Positions 1 to 7,182 of a DNA stretch of 49,370 nt are shown in pieces; position 1 is the first letter of the stretch, and the number at the start of each line of letters is the position of its first letter. Position numbers and translations under genes: made by a program. Origin of the DNA: Chthonomonadaceae bacterium (GTDB taxonomy: Bacteria; Armatimonadota; Chthonomonadetes; Chthonomonadales; Chthonomonadaceae); NCBI GenBank assembly GCA_027459665.1, contig DAIDHN010000028.1, positions 1 to 49,370 on the forward strand, written 5' to 3'. The notes below the pieces were generated by a model that saw only the letters and a list, made by a program, of their open reading frames with translations, searched no databases and was not told where the DNA came from.

Positions 1-131
1 CGCAGAAGGCTGGTACAGCACGGCAGCAAGTTCTGCAGCCCTCGAAGAGGGCTTGGCGTGTCAGCACGGGGTTTCAACCCCGGGCAACAGCCGCCGGCGC
101 GTAAGGCCGCCTCACCCCGGCACATGCCACG
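1..131. repeat. Interspersed GC-rich repeat, left copy
   Basis: Non-coding stretch containing the near-palindrome CACGGGGTTTCAACCCCG at 65-82 and a block at 96-131 (GCGCGTAAGGCCGCCTCACC and following). That block closely resembles the 5.2 kb repeat unit, including the shared GCCACGGG. The opening CGCAGAAGGCTGGT also recurs near 5399. The same palindrome recurs at 5233-5250 and 8491-8511, so this is one copy of a dispersed, probably chromosomal, intergenic repeat family. No gene is seen in 1-203. Confidence 0.7.
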
Positions 132-203
132 GGCTGAGGTGAACCCATTGGGCGGAATACAGGGCATGCCTTCTGGTATACTCTAGGGCGAACCTGCAGG
201 CAG

Positions 204-581
204 ATGGAAGAGACACTGAGCATGAGAAAACCGGAAGCAATTGCCGTCACCGTTCTGGTACAGGATATGGACAGGGCGGTGCAGTTTTACAGCAGGGTGC
301 TGGGGCTTTCCCTGCACACTGAGGGCGAGGAGTGGGCGCTGTTTTCTGAGGGAGTGCTGCTTCAGCTCAACCCCGAACCGTCGGCCGATGTGCGCTACGA
401 GGCGAATGCCGTTCTGCTCACCCTGGTGGTCGCGAATGTGGAGGAAGCATTTCGCGAACTCACCGCCCTGGGTGCGGCATTTTACCTGCCCCCCACGCAA
501 AACGGACCATTCTGCTCTGCCGCCCTGCGGGATACCGAAAACAATCTGGTGCAGATTCTCTCGTTTTCTGAAGCGGTATAG
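204..581 (+). CDS. VOC (glyoxalase/bleomycin-resistance) family protein
   Basis: Predicted 125-residue single-domain protein of the vicinal oxygen chelate superfamily. The pattern is typical: an N-terminal strand (AVTVLVQDMDRAVQFYSRVLGL), a central strand pair around FSEGVLLQLNP, and a C-terminal DTENNLVQIL segment where the metal-ligand glutamate or its equivalent normally sits. The substrate cannot be inferred, because family members include dioxygenases, glyoxalases and resistance proteins. An alternative in-frame ATG at 222 (MRKPEAIAV) sits after GGAAGAGACACTGAGC and may be the true start, giving 119 residues. The gene converges on the phage tail-fibre gene with only 3 bp between stop codons, so it marks the left edge of the phage cassette. 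Confidence 0.8.
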   Translation: MEETLSMRKPEAIAVTVLVQDMDRAVQFYSRVLGLSLHTEGEEWALFSEGVLLQLNPEPSADVRYEANAVLLTLVVANVEEAFRELTALGAAFYLPPTQNGPFCSAALRDTENNLVQILSFSEAV

Positions 582-584
582 CGG

Positions 585-1457
585 CTACCCCAGGCTGATG
601 ATCAGCCAGGTATACGCGCCCGCGGTCAGCTCTGCCGGGATAAGAACCAGTTCGCCGGTGGGGTTGAATGTCCAGCTGGAGCTGCCCTGAATGGTGTCGC
701 TGCCGGAGGGCACAGCGGTGAGGCCGTTGCTGCTGTAGTTTTTTAGCACAATGGGGCCGCCTGCACTGCCGGAGGGCAGATTGACCGTAGCGCCGGCAGG
801 CACGTTGTTGGCCACCAGCACAAACGGCATCTGCACTGCTGCCGGTATGTTGTAGACAGCAGGGCTGACTTTAGGGGTCCATACCGTCACCGGCCACGCG
901 CCATTGCCTGCTGCGGGCGCTGCCGCGATTGTGATGGTTTGGCCATTCTGCGTGAGAACCACTCCGCTGCCCGCCGCAAAGTTGATGCTGCCTGCCGCCG
1001 CCGTGCCCCCGTTCACGCTGATTCCGCTTACCCCCGTTCCACCGCCGGCAGAGATCGTGATGGTCTGTGCGCTTTGCGAAAGAGCAATGCCGCTGCCCGC
1101 GGCAAGCTGCACTGCGCCTGCAAGGGGGGCGCTGCCGCCAGCCGCAATGCTGCTTACCGAACCGACAGTGCGCAGGCTGGACTGCGGGTTCTGGCCGCCC
1201 AGCTGCCCTCCTGTTACCACCATGCTGTGCGGGCTGGCATTGCAGTACTGCAGGCTCACCATATCGCCGGGCGAGGGAGGGGTTTGCGGGCTGAAGGCAA
1301 CGCCTTGCAGGTACACCGCATTGCCGGCTGTATCGCGCGCACCTGCATCCAGGGTGCAGGTATGCATCACCGGGTCTACCGCGATCACCTGAGCCTGTGC
1401 AAACCGCCGGTCGGCACGGGCATGGTAACTTTGTTCGTCTATGTTTTTGATTAGCAT
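585..1457 (-). CDS. Phage tail-fibre-like protein with glycine/serine repeats
   Basis: Predicted 290-residue protein and the last gene of the minus-strand phage cassette. The start at 1457 is chosen because CCGGAG lies 8-10 nt upstream; a longer reading to 1496 lacks a good ribosome site. Residues 40-80 form a small beta-rich domain. The centre has two related segments, AAGSGIALSQSAQTITISA and AAGSGVVLTQNGQTITIAA, separated by glycine-rich linkers. This arrangement is common in phage tail fibres and spikes. The C-terminus (GPIVLKNYSSNGLTA and on) resembles the distal beta-structured tips of tail fibres. Adhesive function is inferred from composition and position. No catalytic motif or collagen-like Gly-X-Y run is seen. 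Confidence 0.65.
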   Translation of the reverse strand: MLIKNIDEQSYHARADRRFAQAQVIAVDPVMHTCTLDAGARDTAGNAVYLQGVAFSPQTPPSPGDMVSLQYCNASPHSMVVTGGQLGGQNPQSSLRTVGSVSSIAAGGSAPLAGAVQLAAGSGIALSQSAQTITISAGGGTGVSGISVNGGTAAAGSINFAAGSGVVLTQNGQTITIAAAPAAGNGAWPVTVWTPKVSPAVYNIPAAVQMPFVLVANNVPAGATVNLPSGSAGGPIVLKNYSSNGLTAVPSGSDTIQGSSSWTFNPTGELVLIPAELTAGAYTWLIISLG

Positions 1458-1517
1458 GTCAGAAATCTCCGGTAAAACCAGTCTGCTCTGCAACAACGAG
1501 CGATGCAGCGCCGAAAT

Positions 1518-2564
1518 CTATCTGCTCCGCAGCATCACCGCCGCATCTACCGTGCGGCTTTCGCTCGGCATGCTTTCAAGCATACGGCGCATCATGTCGA
1601 TTTTTACAATCGTACTGTTGTTTGTATAAAGGTAAACCTCCTTGTTCTGGTTGCTGGCAACGTTCAGCCTGCATGAGGTATGCATTCCTTCGCTAGTCTC
1701 GTTCATAATAGGTGTGCCTTTATGTTTAGTGCGATAGTAGGGCAGCTCCAAATCGGGCTTAACGCTCAGCAGGTACTCAGCCATTAGCTGCAGCACATCC
1801 ACCCACTCTTTCACATCCTTTTCAGTTCCATCCGGCAGGCGCACTTTTGCAGGCTTACTGCCCGTCAGATCACCGCAATTGTTCAAAAGCAGCCACTTCC
1901 CGTCCCCCTGGCTGGCTGGCAGTCTTACTGGCCGCTCGTAAGTTTTTGGCGGATCATGCACTGCTATCGGCGGGCTGGCAGGCGCAGGTTCGCAGGCGCT
2001 GCTTTCCAGCACAGCCAGCCGCGCTTCCAGGTCAGCCATGCGCTGCAGCAGCGCATTATCCGGCGCATCCTCCTCAAGTCCCCAGGCATGGGCGGCATCA
2101 AGGTGCATCAGAAGGTATTCGGCGGTCTCTAAGAGGCTGTCGAGTCGCAGATGCAGCTCATGCGGCTTAGCGTGTATGTTGCTGCTGAAATAATGCATCC
2201 ACTGCAGGCCATCGGTCACCCATACCTGCTCAATGGCGAATGTGCGCTGGTAATCGCCTATCTGCCGATCAAGAGCGCTGTCTTTCTGTATGCCTTTCAG
2301 CAATTTTGCCTCTACAATGGCAAAAACCTCCCGCCCCGGTTTTTTCAAAAGATAGTCTACTTTCCTGCTATCTTTCGTTTTTTCCACTTCCACCCGGTCG
2401 AGGTCGGCAATGTCCCACCCCAGGGCGCGCAGTAGCGGATCGATCAAAACGGCGCGCGTAATACTCTCGTTTTGCATCAACACGCTTTCTGCCTGGCGCG
2501 CAGATTTCTCAACAGAGCGTATGGCTTGCATCAGCGCAGCTAGCGGGCTGGAGGCAGAGGACAT
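1518..2564 (-). CDS. Orphan HsdR-N-like PD-(D/E)XK nuclease-domain protein
   Basis: Predicted 348-residue protein. Residues 35-130 resemble the N-terminal nuclease domain of type I restriction HsdR subunits: PLLRALGWD, then RVEVEK, then a PD-(D/E)XK core formed by D70 (KVDYLL) and E85-A-K87 (IVEAK), then WVTDGLQW. There is no helicase domain and no hsdM or hsdS nearby. Residues 165-190 look like a short coiled coil. The C-terminal part (about 225-345, KVRLPDGTEKDVKEWVDVL onward) is a separate domain I do not recognise with certainty. GGAG 7 nt before ATG supports the start. The gene lies between the large tail protein and the tail fibre, so it is probably cargo (a moron) rather than structural. 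A role against competing phages is inference only. Confidence 0.65.
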   Translation of the reverse strand: MSSASSPLAALMQAIRSVEKSARQAESVLMQNESITRAVLIDPLLRALGWDIADLDRVEVEKTKDSRKVDYLLKKPGREVFAIVEAKLLKGIQKDSALDRQIGDYQRTFAIEQVWVTDGLQWMHYFSSNIHAKPHELHLRLDSLLETAEYLLMHLDAAHAWGLEEDAPDNALLQRMADLEARLAVLESSACEPAPASPPIAVHDPPKTYERPVRLPASQGDGKWLLLNNCGDLTGSKPAKVRLPDGTEKDVKEWVDVLQLMAEYLLSVKPDLELPYYRTKHKGTPIMNETSEGMHTSCRLNVASNQNKEVYLYTNNSTIVKIDMMRRMLESMPSESRTVDAAVMLRSR

Positions 2565-2638
2565 GGGCAGACTCCATTACAGCAGGTATTTTGCTGCCTA
2601 TTGGCCATGCCGCGGCGCAATTCCTGCCTGGCGGCGCT

Positions 2639-5170
2639 TTATGGCACCACACAGCTGGCAATGCTGCCCGCAAAGGTCTGGTCCCAGCCCAGGCTGGTGT
2701 TGCTCGTCCATATGCGGTAATAGACCACCGTGCCAGATGCCAGCGCCGTTTGGGTGCGCCATCTGCTCACCCAGTTCAGCTGACCATAGGTTTGCCTGTC
2801 CCACATCATGCCGGGCGGCACGCGGTTAAAACTGCGGTAATCGCTGCTGGTGCGCTGCCAGAGCCAGTGGTTTGATGGGTCGGAGGGGAGAGCGCCTATG
2901 CTGAACCCCAGTATCATATGCTTGAACCCAAACATGCCATGATCCTGCCCCGCCAGACTTGCGGGCGGGCTGGTCCAAAGCAAATCAAATTCATAGGTAG
3001 TGTATCCCTCTGCATCCGGCCCCTGCTGCTGCCCAAAGCTTACGGCCAGGTCGGTTACTGCCCAGCCGCTTGCGCTGGCAGACCCTGCCCCGGCCAGAAT
3101 GCTCAGCACCACCGAAGGGATGCTTTCATGCCCCCGGTCGTCTATGGCAGTGACGTAGGCCCACACCTGCTGCCCTGCCGCAAAAGAACCCAGATTGTAG
3201 CTTGTGCTGGCTGGCCCAATGCCAAAGCCGTTTTGCGTAAACGGCCCGCTTTCGCCTGTGGTGGAAGAGTAGACATTGAACCCTGCCAGGTGCGAGGCCG
3301 GTGTGTAGGTTTGCCAGGCAATGCTCACCTGCACAGGCGAACCAGACGGGCTGCTGAGCTGTGTGACCTGCGGCGGGGGCAGCGTCTGCGCCACATACGG
3401 TATGTACTCGCAAACTCCACTCCAGTAACCGGGGGTGAAATGCTCTTCCACTGCCTGCAGGCTCCAGAGTTCGCCCTGCTGCTCTGCGCTGGTTTTTGCT
3501 GCAAACCCAGGCCGAAAGGCAGTGCGAAAGGCATGAATATCGCCCAGGCTGGTTTCAAAGCCGGGGGCGATTTCGCAGTGCACCTTTGCAATGCGCCAGG
3601 CATAGTCGCGCAGTATCTGCTGCGCCACCTTGAGGCGGAAGTCGGGCAGCACCGCCAGCGGGTCGGTGAGTATCACCCTGCGGTGTCCGTACCGCGCAAC
3701 GCTGGCAGGCTCCATTTCCACCAGGCTTCCCCCTGCCCCGTTTTGCGGCGCACCGCTGGCAATCTCCACCACATTGCGCAGGTCTTTGCCATCTGCAGTG
3801 CGCCGGGCAAAGCGCACATCGCCATTGCCATCGGGTGCGTTTATCAGCACGCGGCTGGGGCGGTACTGCATGTAGGGCGGCTCAGATGCCTGCAGTATTC
3901 CGTTTCCATCCGCCCAGAGGCTCCAGCCTATTTCGTGCCACAGCTCATACTGGTACCCCATCATGTTGTTGCTCTGCCCCTGCCAAAAGGGGTATTTGAA
4001 GCCGGTCAGCCCCGTTCCGCTGCTCCAGCCTATCTGGCTGGGTGCAAAGGGCGCATCGTATGCCGTGCCAGTGCCCCGCCAGAAAGCAGGCCCGGTGAGC
4101 AGGCTGTAGGCAATGTCTGCCAGTTCTGCAAAATCGTAAAGCGGCGTGAGGCGGACTTCGTTGTTGTCGGCAAGCTTTTTCAGAACATCTGTGGCCACTA
4201 CTTCTACCGTGCCCTCCGGCCTCCAAAGCATGCCGTCGCCCAGATAGCCGCAAAAACGGTTGCAGCCCAGCCAGGCTCCTGCGCTGCCGCCCAGTATCAT
4301 CACCTCATCCATGCCAATGGTTTGCGCCGCAGCACCGCCAACAGCAAGCAGCTTTACATAGCGCGCCTCCCGGTTCAGATCGCACAGGCAGAACTCGTTC
4401 ACGCAGGTTTCGTTCAGGTCGCCGCTCACGCCGTCCTGCCAGTCTGCATTCACCAGCCTGGCCGGAAAGCTGCTCCAGTTCACGGCATCGGGGCTGAGCA
4501 GCGCCTGCACGCTTTGCGGCAGGGTGCAAACCCCTACGTTCGATCCAAATCGCACGCCTACATGGTTCACGCTCTGAATGCTGCCCAGGTCGCACTGCAG
4601 GGCAAGCGTCTGCCCTGCCTGCAGCGCAAACAGCAGCGCGCCTGCAGGAACCGCCGTGCCCGGCCAGGAGGCAAGTGCGCCATCTGAGAGAAGTGCAGGC
4701 GTACCAACGGAGGGTGCTGCATCCGCCGTCCAGCTTTTGCCCGCACCCACATTGAAGGGCGCCCATACGCCTGCGCGAAACAACACGGGACGCGCCTCAT
4801 CGAGCAGCGCATCGTAAACGCCGCTGTTCTGGTTGTACGGGCTGCTCAGGCTGTTGGGAGAGAGCGCGCCTGCCGGGTCGGGCAGGGTAAATTCCAGCTG
4901 TGCCGGCTGGCGCAGTTTTCTGCGCAGCACCGGGTGGCTGCGTTCACTTGTTTGAGGCTGCACGGGCGAAAGAAACCACGTGCCGTTTCGCTGCATCCAG
5001 AGTTCGGTGAGCGCAGCGGCAGTACGGCTCTGCCGGGCAATGCGTGCGGCCCAGGCAATGAGAGGGCTAAGCAGGCCATTGATGCCTGTTCCGGTTAGAA
5101 GCCAGGGGTCGGGCATCACGCCGGGTCCTGCCTGGCTGCCGCTGTCGCCATATTGTGTAAGCGGAGGCAT
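2639..5170 (-). CDS. Large phage tail/baseplate protein with discoidin-like and FN3 domains
   Basis: Predicted 843-residue protein. The start at 5170 is supported by AGGAAACGAC immediately before ATG; the longer reading to 5218 runs into repeat DNA and has no ribosome site. Roughly residues 125-270 look like an F5/8-type (discoidin) carbohydrate-binding fold: LALQCDLGSIQSVNHVGVRF, SPDAVNWSSF, then EARYVKLLAVGG. About residues 560-660 form a fibronectin type III module (SPSGSPVQVSIAWQ, GFNVYSS, VWAYVTAIDDRG). The region between resembles phage tip or hub proteins. It is the largest gene of the cassette, sits downstream of the tape-measure candidate, and is the best candidate for receptor binding. 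The exact baseplate role is inferred from position. Confidence 0.65.
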   Translation of the reverse strand: MPPLTQYGDSGSQAGPGVMPDPWLLTGTGINGLLSPLIAWAARIARQSRTAAALTELWMQRNGTWFLSPVQPQTSERSHPVLRRKLRQPAQLEFTLPDPAGALSPNSLSSPYNQNSGVYDALLDEARPVLFRAGVWAPFNVGAGKSWTADAAPSVGTPALLSDGALASWPGTAVPAGALLFALQAGQTLALQCDLGSIQSVNHVGVRFGSNVGVCTLPQSVQALLSPDAVNWSSFPARLVNADWQDGVSGDLNETCVNEFCLCDLNREARYVKLLAVGGAAAQTIGMDEVMILGGSAGAWLGCNRFCGYLGDGMLWRPEGTVEVVATDVLKKLADNNEVRLTPLYDFAELADIAYSLLTGPAFWRGTGTAYDAPFAPSQIGWSSGTGLTGFKYPFWQGQSNNMMGYQYELWHEIGWSLWADGNGILQASEPPYMQYRPSRVLINAPDGNGDVRFARRTADGKDLRNVVEIASGAPQNGAGGSLVEMEPASVARYGHRRVILTDPLAVLPDFRLKVAQQILRDYAWRIAKVHCEIAPGFETSLGDIHAFRTAFRPGFAAKTSAEQQGELWSLQAVEEHFTPGYWSGVCEYIPYVAQTLPPPQVTQLSSPSGSPVQVSIAWQTYTPASHLAGFNVYSSTTGESGPFTQNGFGIGPASTSYNLGSFAAGQQVWAYVTAIDDRGHESIPSVVLSILAGAGSASASGWAVTDLAVSFGQQQGPDAEGYTTYEFDLLWTSPPASLAGQDHGMFGFKHMILGFSIGALPSDPSNHWLWQRTSSDYRSFNRVPPGMMWDRQTYGQLNWVSRWRTQTALASGTVVYYRIWTSNTSLGWDQTFAGSIASCVVP

Positions 5171-5190
5171 GTCGTTTCCTTTCTGCCATC

Positions 5191-5410
5191 TGCCAGGCAG
5201 CGCGTGAAGCCGTCTCACCCCGGCCTTATGCCACGGGGTTGAAACCCCGTTCTGACAGGCAAAAGTCCACTGCGTGGACTAAATGCACAATGCGCCATGC
5301 TGTTCTGCAGGCCCACTGCCAGGCAGCGCGTGAAGCCGTCTCACCCCGGCCTTTGGCCTGCCGCTCTCCCGGGCGCGCCTTACGGCGCTGAAAGAGGCGC
5401 AGAAGGCTGG
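5191..5410. repeat. Compound intergenic repeat: 37-bp direct repeats plus palindromes
   Basis: Gap between the tape-measure candidate and the large tail gene. An exact 37-bp direct repeat (TGCCAGGCAGCGCGTGAAGC and following) occurs at 5191-5227 and 5317-5353. Between the copies lie ACGGGGTTGAAACCCCGT at 5233-5250, the reverse complement of the repeat at 65-82 and 8491-8511, and a perfect hairpin AGTCCAC-TGC-GTGGACT at 5264-5280. GCGCAGAAGGCTGGT at 5398-5412 matches the beginning of the window. The structure is typical of dispersed chromosomal repeats rather than phage regulatory DNA. Confidence 0.8.
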
Positions 5411-5427
5411 TGCAGGCTGTTTACTTT

Positions 5428-6246
5428 CTACACCGGGCGCTGCATATCGTACCAGGCGCTGGTTCGGCTGGCCGCCCCTGCGCTGGTTGCGCTGCTAATC
5501 TGGTTTTGCAGCGCCTGCTGCACGCCGTCTACGTACACATGCACTGCAGGCGCCTGCTGCGGGGGCGTTACTCCCGGCATCTGCCACCATGCCAGCCCAT
5601 ACTGCCCCGCCTGAGTGCCGGCAGGCAGGGCAAGGCTGGCGCTTTCACGGTAGCGGTAGGCGCTGTAATCCATGCCGGATGGACTGTTGTAGAGCGCAGG
5701 GTCGTACTGTTTGCTGTTTGCCAGCGGGTCGGAGTGATGATGAAACAGGCCGCCCAGCAGGTTCAGCCCCAGCCCTGCCACCGCACCCAGCGGCCCGCCC
5801 AGAGCAAAACCGGTTTCCGCGCTGCCCAGCGCGCCTGCCAGGGTGACGCCGCTGTTCACCCCCGAAGCAAGCGCATTCCAGGCCGCCCCTGCCTCATTGC
5901 CGTAATGAAACTGCAGCAGAGCATGGGGCAGGGAGGCCGGTATCTGACTGCCCCGGTGGTGCAGCGCAGAGAGATGACTGCCGTACAGCGCATCGTGCGT
6001 GGTGCGAACATGGTGGTAGGGTGCAGAGTGAAAAGAGAGATGACCGCTGCCCAAAGCTGCGACTTCGGGGGAAGAGCGGGTCTGCACCGCCTGCTGCAGA
6101 CTGCCAAACAGGGGCTGCAACAGCTCTGCCCAGCGGGAGGTAAGCTGCTCCAGCAGGTTGATGTCGGTATGTGCGTACGAAGTGAAGCCAGCCGTCTCAC
6201 CAGGCAGTGCTGTGCGCAGGCTGCTGCTGTTCTCTTTCCTGAGCAT
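5428..6246 (-). CDS. Short tape-measure-like phage tail protein (candidate)
   Basis: Predicted 272-residue protein. The start at 6246 follows GAGGAATGGAACC; an earlier in-frame ATG lies at 6261. The N-terminal half is helical with repeated Leu/Gln patterns (INLLEQLTSRWAELLQPL, FGSLQQAVQ). Around residues 130-165 there is a glycine/alanine-rich hydrophobic stretch (GSAETGFALGGPLGAVAGLG) like the membrane-active segment of tape-measure proteins. The C-terminal half is low-complexity, Ala/Gln/Pro-rich. It follows two overlapping chaperone-like frames and precedes the large tail protein, the canonical tape-measure position. At 272 residues it is much shorter than usual, implying a very short tail or another function. 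Confidence 0.45.
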   Translation of the reverse strand: MLRKENSSSLRTALPGETAGFTSYAHTDINLLEQLTSRWAELLQPLFGSLQQAVQTRSSPEVAALGSGHLSFHSAPYHHVRTTHDALYGSHLSALHHRGSQIPASLPHALLQFHYGNEAGAAWNALASGVNSGVTLAGALGSAETGFALGGPLGAVAGLGLNLLGGLFHHHSDPLANSKQYDPALYNSPSGMDYSAYRYRESASLALPAGTQAGQYGLAWWQMPGVTPPQQAPAVHVYVDGVQQALQNQISSATSAGAASRTSAWYDMQRPV

Positions 6247-6418
6247 GGTTCCATTCCTCAAAAAGCGTATTCAGAAAAACGGGTGATCGGGTTTGCAAAC
6301 CGTGCAGCAGCGCCTGCCGCCAGGCGTCTGCACCGGGCCTGGGGTCGCTGAGTATGGCCTCTGCACGGGCAAGCCATGCCCTCACTGCAGTAGCCCACCA
6401 GGGTTCATGCTCGCTCAT
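6197..6418 (-). CDS. Small tail-assembly-chaperone-like protein (distal frame)
   Basis: Predicted 73-residue protein starting MSEHEPWWATAVRAW, with CTGGAATTGAT before the ATG at 6418. It overlaps the tape-measure candidate by about 50 bp. The same frame is open upstream to about 6742, across the end of the preceding 234-residue gene, and is exactly the -1 frame relative to it. Paired overlapping chaperone genes joined by -1 frameshifting (the lambda G/GT type) usually sit just before the tape measure, as here. The protein could therefore be made independently, as a fusion extension, or both. Helical Trp/Ala-rich sequence gives no further functional clue. Confidence 0.5.
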   Translation of the reverse strand: MSEHEPWWATAVRAWLARAEAILSDPRPGADAWRQALLHGLQTRSPVFLNTLFEEWNHAQEREQQQPAHSTAW

Positions 6419-6477
6419 ATCAATTCCAGTGAAGCGCATGTGCAGCGGGTCTGTGCCAGTGCGAGCCGCCAGGCTGC

Positions 6478-6486
6478 TCAGGGGCA
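6478..6486 (-). other. Candidate -1 recoding site at the chaperone stop codon
   Basis: Read on the minus strand, the 234-residue gene ends TGC CCC TGA. A ribosome with CCC in the P site could slip one base back onto an identical CCC, replacing the stop with CTG and entering the open -1 frame that encodes the 73-residue protein. It is not a canonical XXXYYYZ heptamer, so it is only a candidate. Confidence 0.25.
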
Positions 6487-7182
6487 GCAGTCTGGCGGCA
6501 AGGTAGGGATTTGCGCCTCTGAAACGCTGTCGAGGCGGGCATAGCATTCTATCAGGCATTCGCGCATATTGTCTGGGCAGTCGCCTGCCTCCCTGCCGCT
6601 TTCCCATATGCGCTCGCTTCTGTTGTGTGCATGCCGCACCGCGCAGGCCAGCGTCTCCAGCGTCATCTGCAGGGCGAGTTCTGCATGCATGCGCTGTGCG
6701 CGCCACGCCTCCACACATCCCGCCACCCTTTCCTGCGAGCAATGGCGCATGCCGAGGGCATGTGCTTCCTCCCGTTTGTGCCGGGCATGCTGCTGCCGCT
6801 GTTTTTCCACCTCATGGCATTTCTGCTCCCACTCTTCCATCTGCGCCAGCTGCCCGCCGCCCTGCACAGGGGATGCCGGCAGCGGCGGCACCTGAAACAG
6901 CATTTCTGCCTCGCGCAGCGCTTCCTGTTCGGCATACTCAGCCAGCCATTCGCACTGCACCGTTTCGTTCTGTTCCTCAAAATACTCCCACAGCGCTGCG
7001 TAACCCGAATGGCCGGGCCGCCAGGGGCGCATCTGCCGTGCTGCATTTCTCTGTGCAGTTTCACGGCAGCAGGCCCGCTGCAGCGCATTCAGCGTCTGCA
7101 CCCACACTTCCCTACCATCTGGCAAGGTACACAGCGTACCAATACGAGTGGGAAATTCCACCGTTTTCTGCTCATGCTGCAC
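6478..7182 (-). CDS. Tail-assembly-chaperone-like phage protein
   Basis: Predicted 234-residue protein with a GTG start at 7182 preceded by AGGAGG and a 5-nt spacer. It overlaps the end of the tail-tube-like gene by 11 bp. The N-terminus (GTLCTLPDGREVWVQTLNAL) is a compact alpha/beta segment. The remainder is charged and strongly helical (EWEQKCHEVEKQRQQHARHK) with many cysteines. Position between tail tube and tape measure, plus an open -1 frame across its 3-prime end, fits the gpG-type tail assembly chaperone. No sequence motif proves it. An ordinary tail completion or minor structural protein is the alternative. Confidence 0.5.
   Translation of the reverse strand: MQHEQKTVEFPTRIGTLCTLPDGREVWVQTLNALQRACCRETAQRNAARQMRPWRPGHSGYAALWEYFEEQNETVQCEWLAEYAEQEALREAEMLFQVPPLPASPVQGGGQLAQMEEWEQKCHEVEKQRQQHARHKREEAHALGMRHCSQERVAGCVEAWRAQRMHAELALQMTLETLACAVRHAHNRSERIWESGREAGDCPDNMRECLIECYARLDSVSEAQIPTLPPDCCP

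Noticed and set aside
2918-4687. 589-residue plus-strand open frame opposite the large tail protein gene
   Set aside because: It is antisense shadow: composition is Arg/Ala/Cys/His-rich without domain logic, and the minus-strand gene has a ribosome site and recognisable domains.
6599-6605. GGGAAAG slippery heptamer (lambda G/GT type) within the tail-chaperone-like gene
   Set aside because: The codon phase is wrong: the frame reads TGG GAA AGC, so a -1 slip from the zero frame at this heptamer is not possible in the canonical way.
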